DNA of 64,000 nt from Armatimonadetes bacterium DC (GTDB lineage Bacteria > Armatimonadota > Fimbriimonadia > Fimbriimonadales > GBS-DC), in the NCBI GenBank assembly GCA_001442985.1, contig LDYB01000016.1, positions 62,001 through 126,000 on the forward strand, read 5' to 3'. The notes under the pieces are model-generated. The model was not told the origin of the DNA. It saw nothing but the letters and a program-made list of their open reading frames with translations, and ran no database searches. Positions 1 through 7,783 of the stretch are shown piece by piece. Made by a program: the position numbers and the translations under genes. Positions within the stretch are counted from its first letter, which is position 1, and each line of letters starts with the position of its first letter.

Positions 1-803
1 CCCAGCGGGGTTAGCAGGCGTGTGTCGGGTTCCAGCCCAATCAGCGTCAGCACGAAGTCCACAGGCAGGCTGAGCTCGCCTTCCGCCCATGTGAGATGAA
101 CGCAGGTCGGCTCAATCTCTTGAATCACGGCGCCTGGCAGGGGCGTGATGCGCTTCTCGTCCACCCGAATCTGCACCTCACGCAGGATAAAGGGGCGAAA
201 TCGCGCCGCCTCCAGCGTGTCGGTTTCCATCGCCAGCCAGACATAGGCGTCGGCATCAGCGAGTCGGATTGCTGCCTCGCCCGCCGAGTTGCCCGTGCCC
301 ACAATCAACACGCGCTTGCGCCAGAAGCGAATTGGCTCGTCGTAGCGTGCCAGCACATGGGGCAGGTCGGCGCCCGGCACCTGCAGGCGTCGGGGCTGAC
401 CCCAGATGCCCGTCGCCAGCAATACCGTGCGCGTGGCGTACTGTTTTCGCGGCGACTCGTGGGGCAGGCAAACCGTATGGACTGCAAACCCACCTTCGGC
501 AGGCTCAATCCGCTCCACGCGCTCGTAGGTGTGAACCGTGAGATTCTCGGTGGACGCCACCTTGCGGTAGTAGTTCAGCGCCATCTCGCGCGTGGGTTTC
601 TCATCATGGGGCGTGGGGAACGGGTAGCCCCCAATCGCCAGCTCGTCCGCAGGCGAAAAGAAGCGCATGCCAATCGGGTACTCCACCAGCGACTGGCAGA
701 GCGTGCCCTGTTCCAGAATCAGATAGTTCAAGCCCGCCCGCCGCGCCTCGATTCCTGCGCAGATGCCGATCGGTCCTGCCCCGACGATAATGAGGTCGTA
801 CAT
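1..803 (-). CDS. ypdA: YpdA-family FAD/NAD(P)-dependent oxidoreductase (putative bacillithiol-disulfide reductase), 3' end cut by window
   Basis: The 267 visible residues start MYDLIIVGAGPIGICAG, an FAD-binding GxGxxG motif, followed by a LILEQGTLCQSLVEYP segment typical of the YpdA branch of thioredoxin-reductase-like flavoproteins. A second dinucleotide-binding motif, VGTGNSAGEAA, lies near residue 165. YpdA members (about 325 residues) are known or proposed to reduce bacillithiol disulfide with NAD(P)H. They lack the CxxC redox pair of thioredoxin reductase, and none is seen here. The C-terminus lies beyond position 1. The start ATG is 9 nt after the ftcD stop, so the two are probably co-transcribed. 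A GGTATCCT sequence inside the end of ftcD could be an extra promoter. The family call is firm; the exact substrate is inferred. Confidence 0.82.
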   Translation of the reverse strand, partial: MYDLIIVGAGPIGICAGIEARRAGLNYLILEQGTLCQSLVEYPIGMRFFSPADELAIGGYPFPTPHDEKPTREMALNYYRKVASTENLTVHTYERVERIEPAEGGFAVHTVCLPHESPRKQYATRTVLLATGIWGQPRRLQVPGADLPHVLARYDEPIRFWRKRVLIVGTGNSAGEAAIRLADADAYVWLAMETDTLEAARFRPFILREVQIRVDEKRITPLPGAVIQEIEPTCVHLTWAEGELSLPVDFVLTLIGLEPDTRLLTPL

Positions 804-812
804 CGTCTTCCT

Positions 813-1739
813 TTACAGGATACCTGAAGCCACCAGCTGCGCTACTTGCAGGTCGGCGTTTTGCAGGGCGTCCCGAAGCGCCTGTATTGCGTCTTCTGCC
901 AGAATCACGCCAATCAGCTCGGTGCTGTGAATTTGTGTTCCCAGCGATTCTGCCTGTGCCTGCACATAGCGTAGCACGCGCACGAGGCTTGTGCCCGTTT
1001 CGCCGGGAGCAAGTGTTCGGGCAGTGCGTGTGAGATTGAGCGAGACCTGCACCAGCTGGCGCGTGGGGAGCCACAGCCCCAGCGCCCGTACGCCGAACAG
1101 GTCGGGGTTGTGGTCGCGTTCCTCGCGGATTCGTCGGGCAATCGCTTTCGCGAGGTTCACATCTTGCGTTGCGAGGTTCACATTGAACGCAATCAGCGGG
1201 TCGCGCACGCCCATGACGGTCGCGCCAGCAGTGGGATGGAGTTGCGCGGGTCCGTAGTCGGGGCGGCGGACGCCTTCCAGCGGGCGCCCCACCCACCCCT
1301 CGAACTGCCCCCTGCGCAGAGTAGGCAAATCGCGGATACGCCCCTCGCCTGCGGAATATTCGTACATATACACAGGGACGCCCAATCGCCGCGCAAACGC
1401 CCGCGCTACCTGATGGGAAAACGCAACTGCCTGCTCCAGAGTCAGCCCCGAAAGGGGCACAAAGGGCACCACATCCACCGCGCCGATTCGCGGGTGGACC
1501 CCCTGATGCACGCGCAGGTCAATCCGCGCTATTGCTTCCGCGCCTGCCCGAAGCACTGCGCGTTTCACCTGCGCGGGCGTGCCTGAAAACGCCAGCACCA
1601 TCCGATGATGGTCGTAATCCCACGAGAGGTGATGGATGAGGACGCCTGCCTCGCGCACTGCGTCCGCAATCGCCTGAATCGTCTCTGGGTTACGTCCCTC
1701 CGAAAAGTTGGGCACACACAGCACTCGCGCTGAACGCAT
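813..1739 (-). CDS. ftcD: Glutamate formimidoyltransferase (formiminotransferase domain only)
   Basis: This 308-residue protein matches the formiminotransferase half of FtcD: N-terminal VLCVPNFSEGRNPE, then the DLRVHQGVHPRIGAVDVVPF block around residues 74-94 that carries the catalytic histidine region. The enzyme moves the formimino group from N-formimino-glutamate to tetrahydrofolate, the last step of one histidine-degradation route. Bacteria often have this domain without the cyclodeaminase half, as here. No other hut gene is in the window, so a wider C1/folate role is possible. The start ATG gives the canonical N-terminus. It lies just upstream of the ypdA-like gene on the same strand. 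Confidence 0.9.
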   Translation of the reverse strand: MRSARVLCVPNFSEGRNPETIQAIADAVREAGVLIHHLSWDYDHHRMVLAFSGTPAQVKRAVLRAGAEAIARIDLRVHQGVHPRIGAVDVVPFVPLSGLTLEQAVAFSHQVARAFARRLGVPVYMYEYSAGEGRIRDLPTLRRGQFEGWVGRPLEGVRRPDYGPAQLHPTAGATVMGVRDPLIAFNVNLATQDVNLAKAIARRIREERDHNPDLFGVRALGLWLPTRQLVQVSLNLTRTARTLAPGETGTSLVRVLRYVQAQAESLGTQIHSTELIGVILAEDAIQALRDALQNADLQVAQLVASGIL

Positions 1740-1911
1740 CAGGCGAGTTGTTTCGCGAGGGGAGCGGAATTCCTGTTGGCGGTGAAGCGGTTCTCCCCGC
1801 TTCGCAAGGGGAACATGGGTAGGCGCACAAAAGCCCCTGTCTCAGTCCTCTCGCATGCGGGGGAACCGAGACGCCCTCTCAAGCGTCTTTGCGACGGAGG
1901 GGTAGGCAGTA

Positions 1912-1933
1912 GGGGCGCACGGCTGTGCGCCCC
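1912..1933. repeat. Palindromic hairpin unit (GGGGCGCAC...GTGCGCCCC)
   Basis: A near-perfect 22-bp inverted repeat lies between ftcD and the toxin remnant. The same module recurs at 2454-2475 and, in variant form, inside the MITE-like element at 61094-61234, always next to a GTAGGGGC or CAGGGGC lead-in. The rest of 1740-1987 shows no credible gene. Confidence 0.6.
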
Positions 1934-1987
1934 AAAAACGCCACGCCTCCCAACCCCTTTGGAAAGAATATCAGCAAGTCTGCGCTG

Positions 1988-2156
1988 TCAACCCTGCCGT
2001 CCTGTCGGGCGTCGCACACGCAGCCCCCGCGCAGTGGCAACAGCAAGCGCCCCTGCCAAATCCTCAAGGCGAATACGCTCAATCACAGACCGGCAAAGCG
2101 CCACATAGGAGCTCAACAACGCTGCTCGGCAAATCCTTGTCCACCTTTACCCGCAT
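1988..2156 (-). pseudogene. Remnant of DUF5615-type PIN-like toxin (internally deleted)
   Basis: Directly after the DUF433 stop, an ATG opens MRVKVDKDLPSSVVELL, the usual N-terminus of DUF5615 PIN-like toxins, but it meets a stop after 25 codons. In another frame, sequence down to a stop at 1988 reads RSVIERIRLEDLAGALAVAT followed by an Arg-rich end, matching the C-terminus of the same family. The central catalytic part is gone and the two ends are out of frame. The gene order antitoxin-toxin with 4-nt spacing is normal for DUF433-DUF5615 pairs. I read this as a dead toxin beside an intact antitoxin. The family assignment is from pattern memory, not a search. Confidence 0.6.
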
Positions 2157-2160
2157 CGCC

Positions 2161-2403
2161 TTACGCCCCCAGCGGCACAAGTAGCTCGCCCGAGCGGATC
2201 ACCTCTGCCGCATACGCCAGACACGCCTGAATATCCTCAAGTGTGAGCGCGGGGTATTCCCGAAGAATCGCTTCGGGACTCAGCCCCTGCGCCAGACTGC
2301 CCAGCACCACAGCGACAGGCACGCGCGTGCCCCGCACGCAGGGTTCCTCATGATGAATGTCGGGGTCAACAACGATACGGTCTGCCCAATTCGGGATTTG
2401 CAT
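2161..2403 (-). CDS. DUF433 family antitoxin (VapB45-like)
   Basis: The 80-residue protein runs from MQIPNWADRIVVDPDIHHEE through PCVRGTRVPVAVVLGSLAQG to LTLEDIQACLAYAAE, the standard DUF433 pattern (GxPxIxGTRxPV, helix-turn-helix, LTxxDIxAALAYAA). DUF433 proteins are DNA-binding antitoxins usually paired with DUF5615 or PIN-like toxins. The frame stays open far upstream, but ATG 2403 gives the family N-terminus. The downstream toxin is a remnant (1988-2156), so this gene may be an orphan or act on another toxin. Confidence 0.82.
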   Translation of the reverse strand: MQIPNWADRIVVDPDIHHEEPCVRGTRVPVAVVLGSLAQGLSPEAILREYPALTLEDIQACLAYAAEVIRSGELLVPLGA

Positions 2404-2453
2404 GGTGCGCCACCTGTGAAAGATTATACCCAGCCCCCCTGCATCAGGCAGCA

Positions 2454-2475
2454 GGGGCGCACCGCCGTGCGCCCC
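2454..2475. repeat. Palindromic hairpin unit, second copy
   Basis: Inverted repeat GGGGCGCACC...GTGCGCCCC, the same module as 1912-1933. It sits just beyond the terminator of the secreted HAF-repeat gene and upstream of the DUF433 gene. Confidence 0.55.
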
Positions 2476-2484
2476 TACAAAAAC

Positions 2485-2516
2485 GCCCCCTCTCCCAAAC
2501 CCGGAAGAGAGGGGGC
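2485..2516 (-). terminator. Rho-independent terminator of the HAF-repeat gene
   Basis: On the minus strand a 10-bp perfect stem (GCCCCCTCTC / GAGAGGGGGC) with a 12-nt loop is followed by GTTTTTG. It begins 28 nt after the stop codon at 2544 and fits an intrinsic terminator for that gene. Confidence 0.75.
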
Positions 2517-2543
2517 AAAAGAGGGATGTGAGAGCCGCTACCC

Positions 2544-3644
2544 CTAACACCCACCGCCGAAGTTGAACAACACCGTCAACAAGTCCGCATCGTCCACAAC
2601 GCCGTCCTTGTTGATGTCCTCGGGGCGCGTATACCCTGTGCCCGGCGTGCCGAACGCAAACAGCACCGCCAGCAGGTCGGCGTCGTCCACACACCCGTCG
2701 CCGTTGGTGTCGCCCGTGCGCCAGGTATCCAGCAAAAACGCCTCGTAGCGCCCCGTCGCCGCGTTGTAGCCTCCACCCACGATGTAGCGCCCGTCGGGGC
2801 TGATGGCGCGGGCTCCATACAGCACCGAGCCGTTCGCGAGCAGGCTGGCGTAGGTGAGGTTCAGGTCTTCCATCCCGCCTGCCGCCGTCCAGCGAAAGGC
2901 GCGATACTGCCCGTTGGCGTTGAGTGCCTCGCCCACCACCACCGCGCCATCCGCCGAAACGCCAGAAGCCGCGCTATAATCGCCGCCGAGCGTGCCGAGG
3001 TCTTGCATCCCGGTCGCCGCCGTCCAGCGAAAGGCGCGAGCATAACCGCTGGCGTTTCTTGCCCAGCCCACCACCACCGCGCCGTCCGCCGAAACGCCAT
3101 TAGCCAAGCTCTGATTGCCGCCGAGCGTGCCGAGGTCTACCATCGTCCCGGTCGCCGCCGTCCAGCGAAAGGCGCGATCCTGACCGCTGGCGTTGCGTGC
3201 ATCGCCCACCACCACGCCGTCCGCCGAAACGCCAAAAGCCACGCTATGACTGCCGCCGAGCGTGCCGAGGTCTTGCATGCCGGTCGCCGCCGTCCAGCGA
3301 AAGGCGCGCCACTGACCGCTGGCGTTGTATGCATAGCCCACCACCACCGCGCCGTCCGCCGAAACGCCAGAAGCCGCGCTATAATCGCCGCCGAGCGCGC
3401 CGAGGTCTTGCATCCCGCCCGCTGGCGTCCAGCGAAAGGCGCGAAACTGCAGGCTGGCGTTGTGTGCCTCGCCCACCACCACCGCGCCATCCGCCGAAAC
3501 GCCAAAAGCCCGGCTCCCAACATAGCCAGGGAGCACGCCTAACCAGGTCAAACTCTGCGCCCAGCCTGCGGCGGTCGCCACAACCGACAACCCAACCGCG
3601 CTCATCAGCGCGTAGGTCCGCTTGAGTGTGTACCGCCTCCTCAT
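2544..3644 (-). CDS. Secreted HAF-repeat protein with C-terminal dockerin-like tail
   Basis: This 366-residue protein has a Sec signal peptide (about residues 1-29, ending AAGWAQ). It then has five to six repeats of about 48-50 residues of the type FGVSADGAVVVG...AFRWTAATGMQDLGTLGG, the 'extracellular repeat, HAF family' pattern expected to form a beta-propeller. Residues about 310-366 hold two EF-hand-like loops (GDTNGDGCVDDADLLAVLF and DINKDGVVDDADLLTVLF), dockerin-like, ending in FGGGC. One repeat (DGVVVGD) lacks a residue. The coding DNA is itself a tandem repeat of about 147 bp, so copy number may vary. RBS AAGGGGG lies before the ATG. The ligand is unknown. A close relative is at 34279. 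Confidence 0.8.
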   Translation of the reverse strand: MRRRYTLKRTYALMSAVGLSVVATAAGWAQSLTWLGVLPGYVGSRAFGVSADGAVVVGEAHNASLQFRAFRWTPAGGMQDLGALGGDYSAASGVSADGAVVVGYAYNASGQWRAFRWTAATGMQDLGTLGGSHSVAFGVSADGVVVGDARNASGQDRAFRWTAATGTMVDLGTLGGNQSLANGVSADGAVVVGWARNASGYARAFRWTAATGMQDLGTLGGDYSAASGVSADGAVVVGEALNANGQYRAFRWTAAGGMEDLNLTYASLLANGSVLYGARAISPDGRYIVGGGYNAATGRYEAFLLDTWRTGDTNGDGCVDDADLLAVLFAFGTPGTGYTRPEDINKDGVVDDADLLTVLFNFGGGC

Positions 3645-3754
3645 CGCTCTACCCCCTTCGCTTGCCCCGCGCAGGGGCTACCGTGATTATACTACATTTT
3701 TCGCCGAATGGCAAGTGGGCACGAAGGTGTTCGAAAAATCGCCACTGAACAGGA

Positions 3755-3906
3755 CGGGTGAACCCGTTCCCAAGAAACAAAGCCAGCCTGCGCTGGCTCC
3801 CGTAGCAGGGGCATCCTGCCCCTGTCCACGCGCAGGATGCGCGTGCTACTTCAGCCGACGCAGGTCGGCTTCGTTTCATAGGAACGGCTTCAGCCGTCGG
3901 TCACAT
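3755..3906. repeat. Multi-hairpin palindromic element (copy 1, inverted)
   Basis: A chain of small inverted repeats: GGACGGGTGAACCCGTTCC, AGCCAGCCTGCGCTGGCT, CAGGGGCATCCTGCCCCTG, CGCGCAGGATGCGCG, AGCCGACGCAGGTCGGCT and ACGGCTTCAGCCGT. Related elements lie at 43563-43658 and 54896-54997 in the opposite orientation. This copy carries two extra hairpins. Apart from this and the minisatellite at 3990, no gene is visible in 3645-4319. Confidence 0.75.
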
Positions 3907-3989
3907 AAGAGGATTCTTTCGAACACCCTCAGCAGTCAAAGGCATAATCGGGGCAATTTTCACCCTCATCAATTGCCACCGCCCCGTCA

Positions 3990-4073
3990 TGGATATTCCC
4001 GATGCCATCGGGGATGTACCCAATATTGCTGGGGATGTTTCCAGTGTCGCTGGGGATATTCCCTGCGTCGAAC
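3990..4073. repeat. Four-unit 21-bp minisatellite
   Basis: Four 21-bp units (GGGATrTyCCC followed by a variable 10 nt) read as heptapeptides on either strand: DVPNIAG-type on plus, GNIPSDT-type on minus. Short ORFs cover it on both strands, but neither has a convincing start or flanking protein domain, so it is annotated as a repeat. Confidence 0.6.
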
Positions 4074-4319
4074 GCTACACTGCCTGCAGGAACGGGGGCG
4101 TCCGGGACGAACCTGCAGGATGGAAGCAAACAGCGATGCGACGAGATATATGAAACATTCTGACCACCAGTTTGAAGCGCAGGTCGCCCAGTTTCTGGCG
4201 AACATCGGACCCGTCAAAACCGCGCTGGGACTGCCTAACGGCAAGCGCGCCGCACTGGTTTGAACCCCGCGCACGCGACGGTGGGGGTTAGCTGCCAACA
4301 AAGCGCCCCAGAGGCGGAT

Positions 4320-5318
4320 TCACCGCGCCTGCGCGCGCATCACCCACACAAAGAGGGGCGTGCCCACCAGCGCCGTGATGACCCCCACAGGCAGTTCCAC
4401 AGGTCGCGCCAGCGTGCGGGCGAGCGTGTCTGCCCACACCAGCATCAGGGCGCCCCCCAGCGCGGAGAGCGGCATCAGCACCCGATGGTCGCCCCCCACC
4501 CCCCGACGGAGCAGGTGGGGCGCCATCCAGCCCACAAAGCCGATAATCCCCGCCACCGCGACCGTCGCCGCCACCATCAGCGAGCCAGCGGTCAACACGC
4601 TCCACTTCAAGCGCTCTACCGATACGCCTAAATGCAGGGCAGTCTCTTCTCCAGCGGTGTAAAGATTGAGCGCCCGCGCCTGCGCCATCAACACCGCGCC
4701 CCCCACAACGGCAGGCACGGCGACCCATTCCAGTCGCTGCCAGTCGGCGTTCAGCAAGCCCCCAAACAGCCAGTAGAGCGCCCTGCTGAGGTCTTCCCCT
4801 GCCAGCACCAGCAGGAGCGTGACGACTCCCCACAAACTCGCGCTGACCGCCACGCCCATCAACAGGAAGGTGGGGATGCGGAGCGCGCCGTTCTGGCGGC
4901 TCAGCGCCATAATCGCCATCAGCACCACCAGCCCGCACGCAAACGCCAGCCCCGTGATGCCGAGGGTGAACCCCTGCGTGTGCCAGCCCAGCAGCACGCC
5001 CGCCGCCGCGCCCACCGCCGCGCCCGACGAAACCCCCACAATATAGGGGTCTGCCAGCGGATTGCGCAACAAGCCCTGAAACGCGCAGCCCACCATCCCC
5101 AGCATCCCCCCCACGCACGCCGCCAGCAGCACCCGCGGCAAGCGCAACTCCCAGAGAATCACATGCGCCGTAGAATCCGCGCTTGCGTTGGGATGAATCA
5201 GCGTCTTCCACACCTCTACAGGCGAAAGGGGCACCGCGCCAATCCCCAGCACCAGCCAGAGGCTCGCCCCCAGAGCCACCAGAAGTCCCAGCCCAACCCA
5301 CCGCGCTCGTCGGAACAC
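4320..5318 (-). CDS. FecCD/BtuC-family ABC transporter permease
   Basis: The 332-residue polytopic protein has the FecCD/BtuC pattern: RLPRVLLAACVGGMLGMVGCAFQGLLRNPLADPYIVGVSSGAAVGA in the first third, and GIIGFVGWMAPHLLR near residue 255. Such permeases form homodimers with an ATPase of the BtuD/FecE type to import cobalamin, siderophores or haem. No ATPase or binding protein is adjacent: upstream are ftsE and ftsX, downstream is repeat DNA. It starts with GTG immediately after the ftsX stop, so it looks co-transcribed and translationally coupled with ftsEX. The substrate cannot be read from the sequence. Confidence 0.85.
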   Translation of the reverse strand: MFRRARWVGLGLLVALGASLWLVLGIGAVPLSPVEVWKTLIHPNASADSTAHVILWELRLPRVLLAACVGGMLGMVGCAFQGLLRNPLADPYIVGVSSGAAVGAAAGVLLGWHTQGFTLGITGLAFACGLVVLMAIMALSRQNGALRIPTFLLMGVAVSASLWGVVTLLLVLAGEDLSRALYWLFGGLLNADWQRLEWVAVPAVVGGAVLMAQARALNLYTAGEETALHLGVSVERLKWSVLTAGSLMVAATVAVAGIIGFVGWMAPHLLRRGVGGDHRVLMPLSALGGALMLVWADTLARTLARPVELPVGVITALVGTPLFVWVMRAQAR

Positions 5319-6206
5319 TTAAACCTCGCCCCAGATACGCACGAAGCGCCGCGCCGCCCACCACGCACACAGCCCGCCCAGCAGGCTCCCCAGCAGCGGC
5401 AAACCCACCAGCACAAAAACAGGCGGTAAGCCAGGGGGCAGGTCCTTCAAAAACGGCCAGAGCCGAACCATCATATCGGAAAGTACGCCCGCGCCTGCCA
5501 GCACCAGCCCCGCCGCCACCAGCCCACCCAGACCGCCCTGAATCATCCCCTCCAGCACGAACGGCGCCCGAATCGTCGTCAGCGTCGCGCCCACCAGCGC
5601 CATTACCCCCACCTCGCGCTGGCGCGAATAAATTGTCAGGCGCACGGCGTTGTAAATCAACACCAGCGCCGAAAACAGCAGCAAGCCGCCTGCCCCAATC
5701 CCCACCCATCGCACCAGCCGCGCCACCGAAAGCACTTCCTCCAGCGTGTTGCGATGGTCCAGCACCTCGTCCACGCGGGGGTCCTTACGCACGCGCTCGG
5801 CAATCAGGGGCAACTGCTCCGGCTGATGCGCCGCCACAATCAACTTGTCGGGCAGCGGGTTCGGTAAATCGGCAAGGTTCACATCGTCTTTGAGATTCTT
5901 CTTGAGCTCCTCCCAGCCTTGCTCGCGAGGCACGAGTTTGACACGCGCCACCTCGGGCATCGCCTCCAGCATCTTCTTCATCTCAAGGCTCTGCGCGCGC
6001 GGCACAGAGACCTTGAGAAAGATTTCCACCTCGAACTGGCTGGGCAGGGTGTGCGCCGTCGCGTCCAGCTTATAGAGCGCCATGCCCACCGCGCCGAGCA
6101 ACACCAGCGCAATACACGCCGTGCTGACGGCGGCAATCTGGAGCATCGTGTTGCGCCGCAAACTCGCCCAGGTCTCGCTCAGCAAAAACGCGATACGGTC
6201 TCTCAT
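5319..6206 (-). CDS. ftsX: Cell-division protein FtsX
   Basis: At 295 residues, this has the usual FtsX size and layout: a cytoplasmic N-terminus, TM1 near residues 22-45, an extracytoplasmic loop (FEVEIFLKVSV...) of about 120 residues, then three TM segments including LIYNAVRLTIYSRQREVGVMALVGAT. FtsEX links cell division to activation of peptidoglycan hydrolases in the periplasm. The start ATG overlaps the ftsE stop (ATGA), the typical ftsE-ftsX coupling. The following permease gene begins on the next base. Confidence 0.9.
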   Translation of the reverse strand: MRDRIAFLLSETWASLRRNTMLQIAAVSTACIALVLLGAVGMALYKLDATAHTLPSQFEVEIFLKVSVPRAQSLEMKKMLEAMPEVARVKLVPREQGWEELKKNLKDDVNLADLPNPLPDKLIVAAHQPEQLPLIAERVRKDPRVDEVLDHRNTLEEVLSVARLVRWVGIGAGGLLLFSALVLIYNAVRLTIYSRQREVGVMALVGATLTTIRAPFVLEGMIQGGLGGLVAAGLVLAGAGVLSDMMVRLWPFLKDLPPGLPPVFVLVGLPLLGSLLGGLCAWWAARRFVRIWGEV

Positions 6207-6922
6207 AGTAGCGTGATAGGCGGATACAACCGATCCAGTTCGATAGGATACCCACCTTTGGGTACATCGCTGATGATGCGTCCCCGATCCAGCGCGACCA
6301 CCCGCTGATTCGCGCGATCCACAATCTCGCGGTTATGAGTCGAGACGATCACCGTCGTGCCTCGCAGGTTGATGTGCAACAGCAGCTCGATAATTTCCCA
6401 TGAGGTGTCGGGGTCTAAGTTTGCGGTTGGCTCATCTGCCAGCAAAAGCGGGGGGCGGTTCGCAATCGCGCGTGCAATCGCGACGCGCTGCGCCTCGCCG
6501 CCTGAAAGCTGGTGGGGAAACTGGCGCGCCTGGGTACTCATGCCGACCTGCGCCAGCACCTGCGCCACGCGCTCCCGCACCGCCCGATCGCTGAAGCCAA
6601 TCGCCCGCAGACCGTAGGCGACATTCTCCCACACCGTTTTGCGCGGGAGCAGAGGATAATCCTGCGGCACGATCCCCATCTGACGGCGCAGGAAGGGAAT
6701 CTCACGCTCGCGCAGCGCATGCACAGGCATCCCCAGCACCCATACCTGCCCTGCTGTCGGGCGAACCGCGCCGTACAGCAACTTGAGGAGCGTGGACTTG
6801 CCTGCCCCCGTCGTGCCCACAAGGAACACAAACTCACCCCGCTCCACCACCAGATTCACCCGATGCAGAGCGGGTATCTCGCCCGTCTCATACTCCACGC
6901 TGACCTCTTTGAGATGAATCAT
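6203..6922 (-). CDS. ftsE: Cell-division ATP-binding protein FtsE
   Basis: ABC ATPase of 239 residues with Walker A GTTGAGKST, Q-loop MGIVPQDYPLL, signature LSGGEAQRVAIARAI, Walker B LLLADEPTANLDPDT and switch His in VSTHNREIV. These match FtsE closely. The ATG at 6922 (MIHLKEVSVEY) gives the family N-terminus. A GTG 21 nt upstream is possible but adds non-conserved residues. It partners with the overlapping ftsX. The intergenic 6944-7105 separates it from a divergent gene. Confidence 0.9.
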   Translation of the reverse strand: MIHLKEVSVEYETGEIPALHRVNLVVERGEFVFLVGTTGAGKSTLLKLLYGAVRPTAGQVWVLGMPVHALREREIPFLRRQMGIVPQDYPLLPRKTVWENVAYGLRAIGFSDRAVRERVAQVLAQVGMSTQARQFPHQLSGGEAQRVAIARAIANRPPLLLADEPTANLDPDTSWEIIELLLHINLRGTTVIVSTHNREIVDRANQRVVALDRGRIISDVPKGGYPIELDRLYPPITLL

Positions 6923-7114
6923 CGCGCCTGTGCAATTCGGCACACCCAGAGGTTTTCCTGCTCTGGTGGGAGAGGAGGCGCATAAGGCTCGCCTCCACTG
7001 GCTATTTCAGCCGAAACAGGCTGGCTCTGTTGTCCGGGCACTCCGGGCAAAACATAACTTTCAAACGCCGCTGCAAGGACGCATTTTCAGGTATCCTATG
7101 GGCAGGTGGTTTCT

Positions 7115-7783
7115 GTGAACGAGCAGAGCATGGTGATACCGCTGTTCCCGCTGGAGACGGTGTTGTTTCCTTACACCGCCATCCCGCTCCATGTGTTCGA
7201 GCCGCGCTACCGGGAACTGGTGCTGTATTGCCTTGAGAACGACTCGCCGTTCGGCGTGGTGTTGATTCGGTCGGGGCGCGAGGTGGGCGATGCGGAGCCA
7301 GAAATCTATGAGGTAGGTACTCTCGCGCGGATTGGACGCCTCAAACGGCTCAGCGATGGGCGGTTCCAGCTGCTGGCGATGGGCGAAGAGCGGTTCCGAA
7401 TCCAGAACCTGATTCGGGGAGAGGCGCCTTATCTGAAGGCAGAGGTCACGGTGTGGCGCGACTACCCTGCCCAGAATCAGGAAAACTTGACGGCGCTCAC
7501 CGAATCGCTACGGAGTCTGTTTCTGGAGTTTTTGCGGGGGGTGCTGGAGCCGATGGGGGTGCAGGTTAATGACCTGCGCCTGCCCGACGACCCCGTTTCG
7601 CTCTCGTTTGTGCTGGCAGGCACGCTTCAGGGGAGCCTGGAGTTCCGCCAGTACCTGCTGGAACTGCAGGATACCGGGGAGCGCCTGCGTCTTATCTACG
7701 AGCTCATCCAGTCGGCGGCGATGGGGGGCGAGCTGCGCCAGTTTGACCCTTCGCACTGGCAGGAGTATGTGAGCCGCAACTGA
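7115..7783 (+). CDS. LON-substrate-binding-domain protein (no protease)
   Basis: About 222 residues matching the stand-alone LON N-terminal domain family: IPLFPLETVLFPYTAIPLHVFEPRYRELV, then PFGVVLIRSG and an EVGTLARI / GRFQLLAMGEERFRI core. There is no AAA or Ser-Lys protease domain, so this is not Lon itself. The role of the stand-alone proteins is poorly known. The start is uncertain: GTG 7115 is preceded by GGCAGG with good spacing, while GTG 7106 and ATG 7130 are alternatives. A GGTATCCT sequence at 7090 may be the -10 element. It is followed directly by an AAA ATPase gene. Confidence 0.78.
   Translation: MNEQSMVIPLFPLETVLFPYTAIPLHVFEPRYRELVLYCLENDSPFGVVLIRSGREVGDAEPEIYEVGTLARIGRLKRLSDGRFQLLAMGEERFRIQNLIRGEAPYLKAEVTVWRDYPAQNQENLTALTESLRSLFLEFLRGVLEPMGVQVNDLRLPDDPVSLSFVLAGTLQGSLEFRQYLLELQDTGERLRLIYELIQSAAMGGELRQFDPSHWQEYVSRN

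Noticed and set aside
3003-3625. Long plus-strand frames (up to 179 codons) over the HAF-repeat gene
   Set aside because: They are antisense shadows of the tandem repeats; they have no RBS, signal or recognisable domain, while the minus frame has a signal peptide and a family pattern.
3929-4129. 66-codon minus-strand gene over the 21-bp minisatellite
   Set aside because: No RBS and no flanking domain; the plus strand is equally open. Kept only as a repeat.
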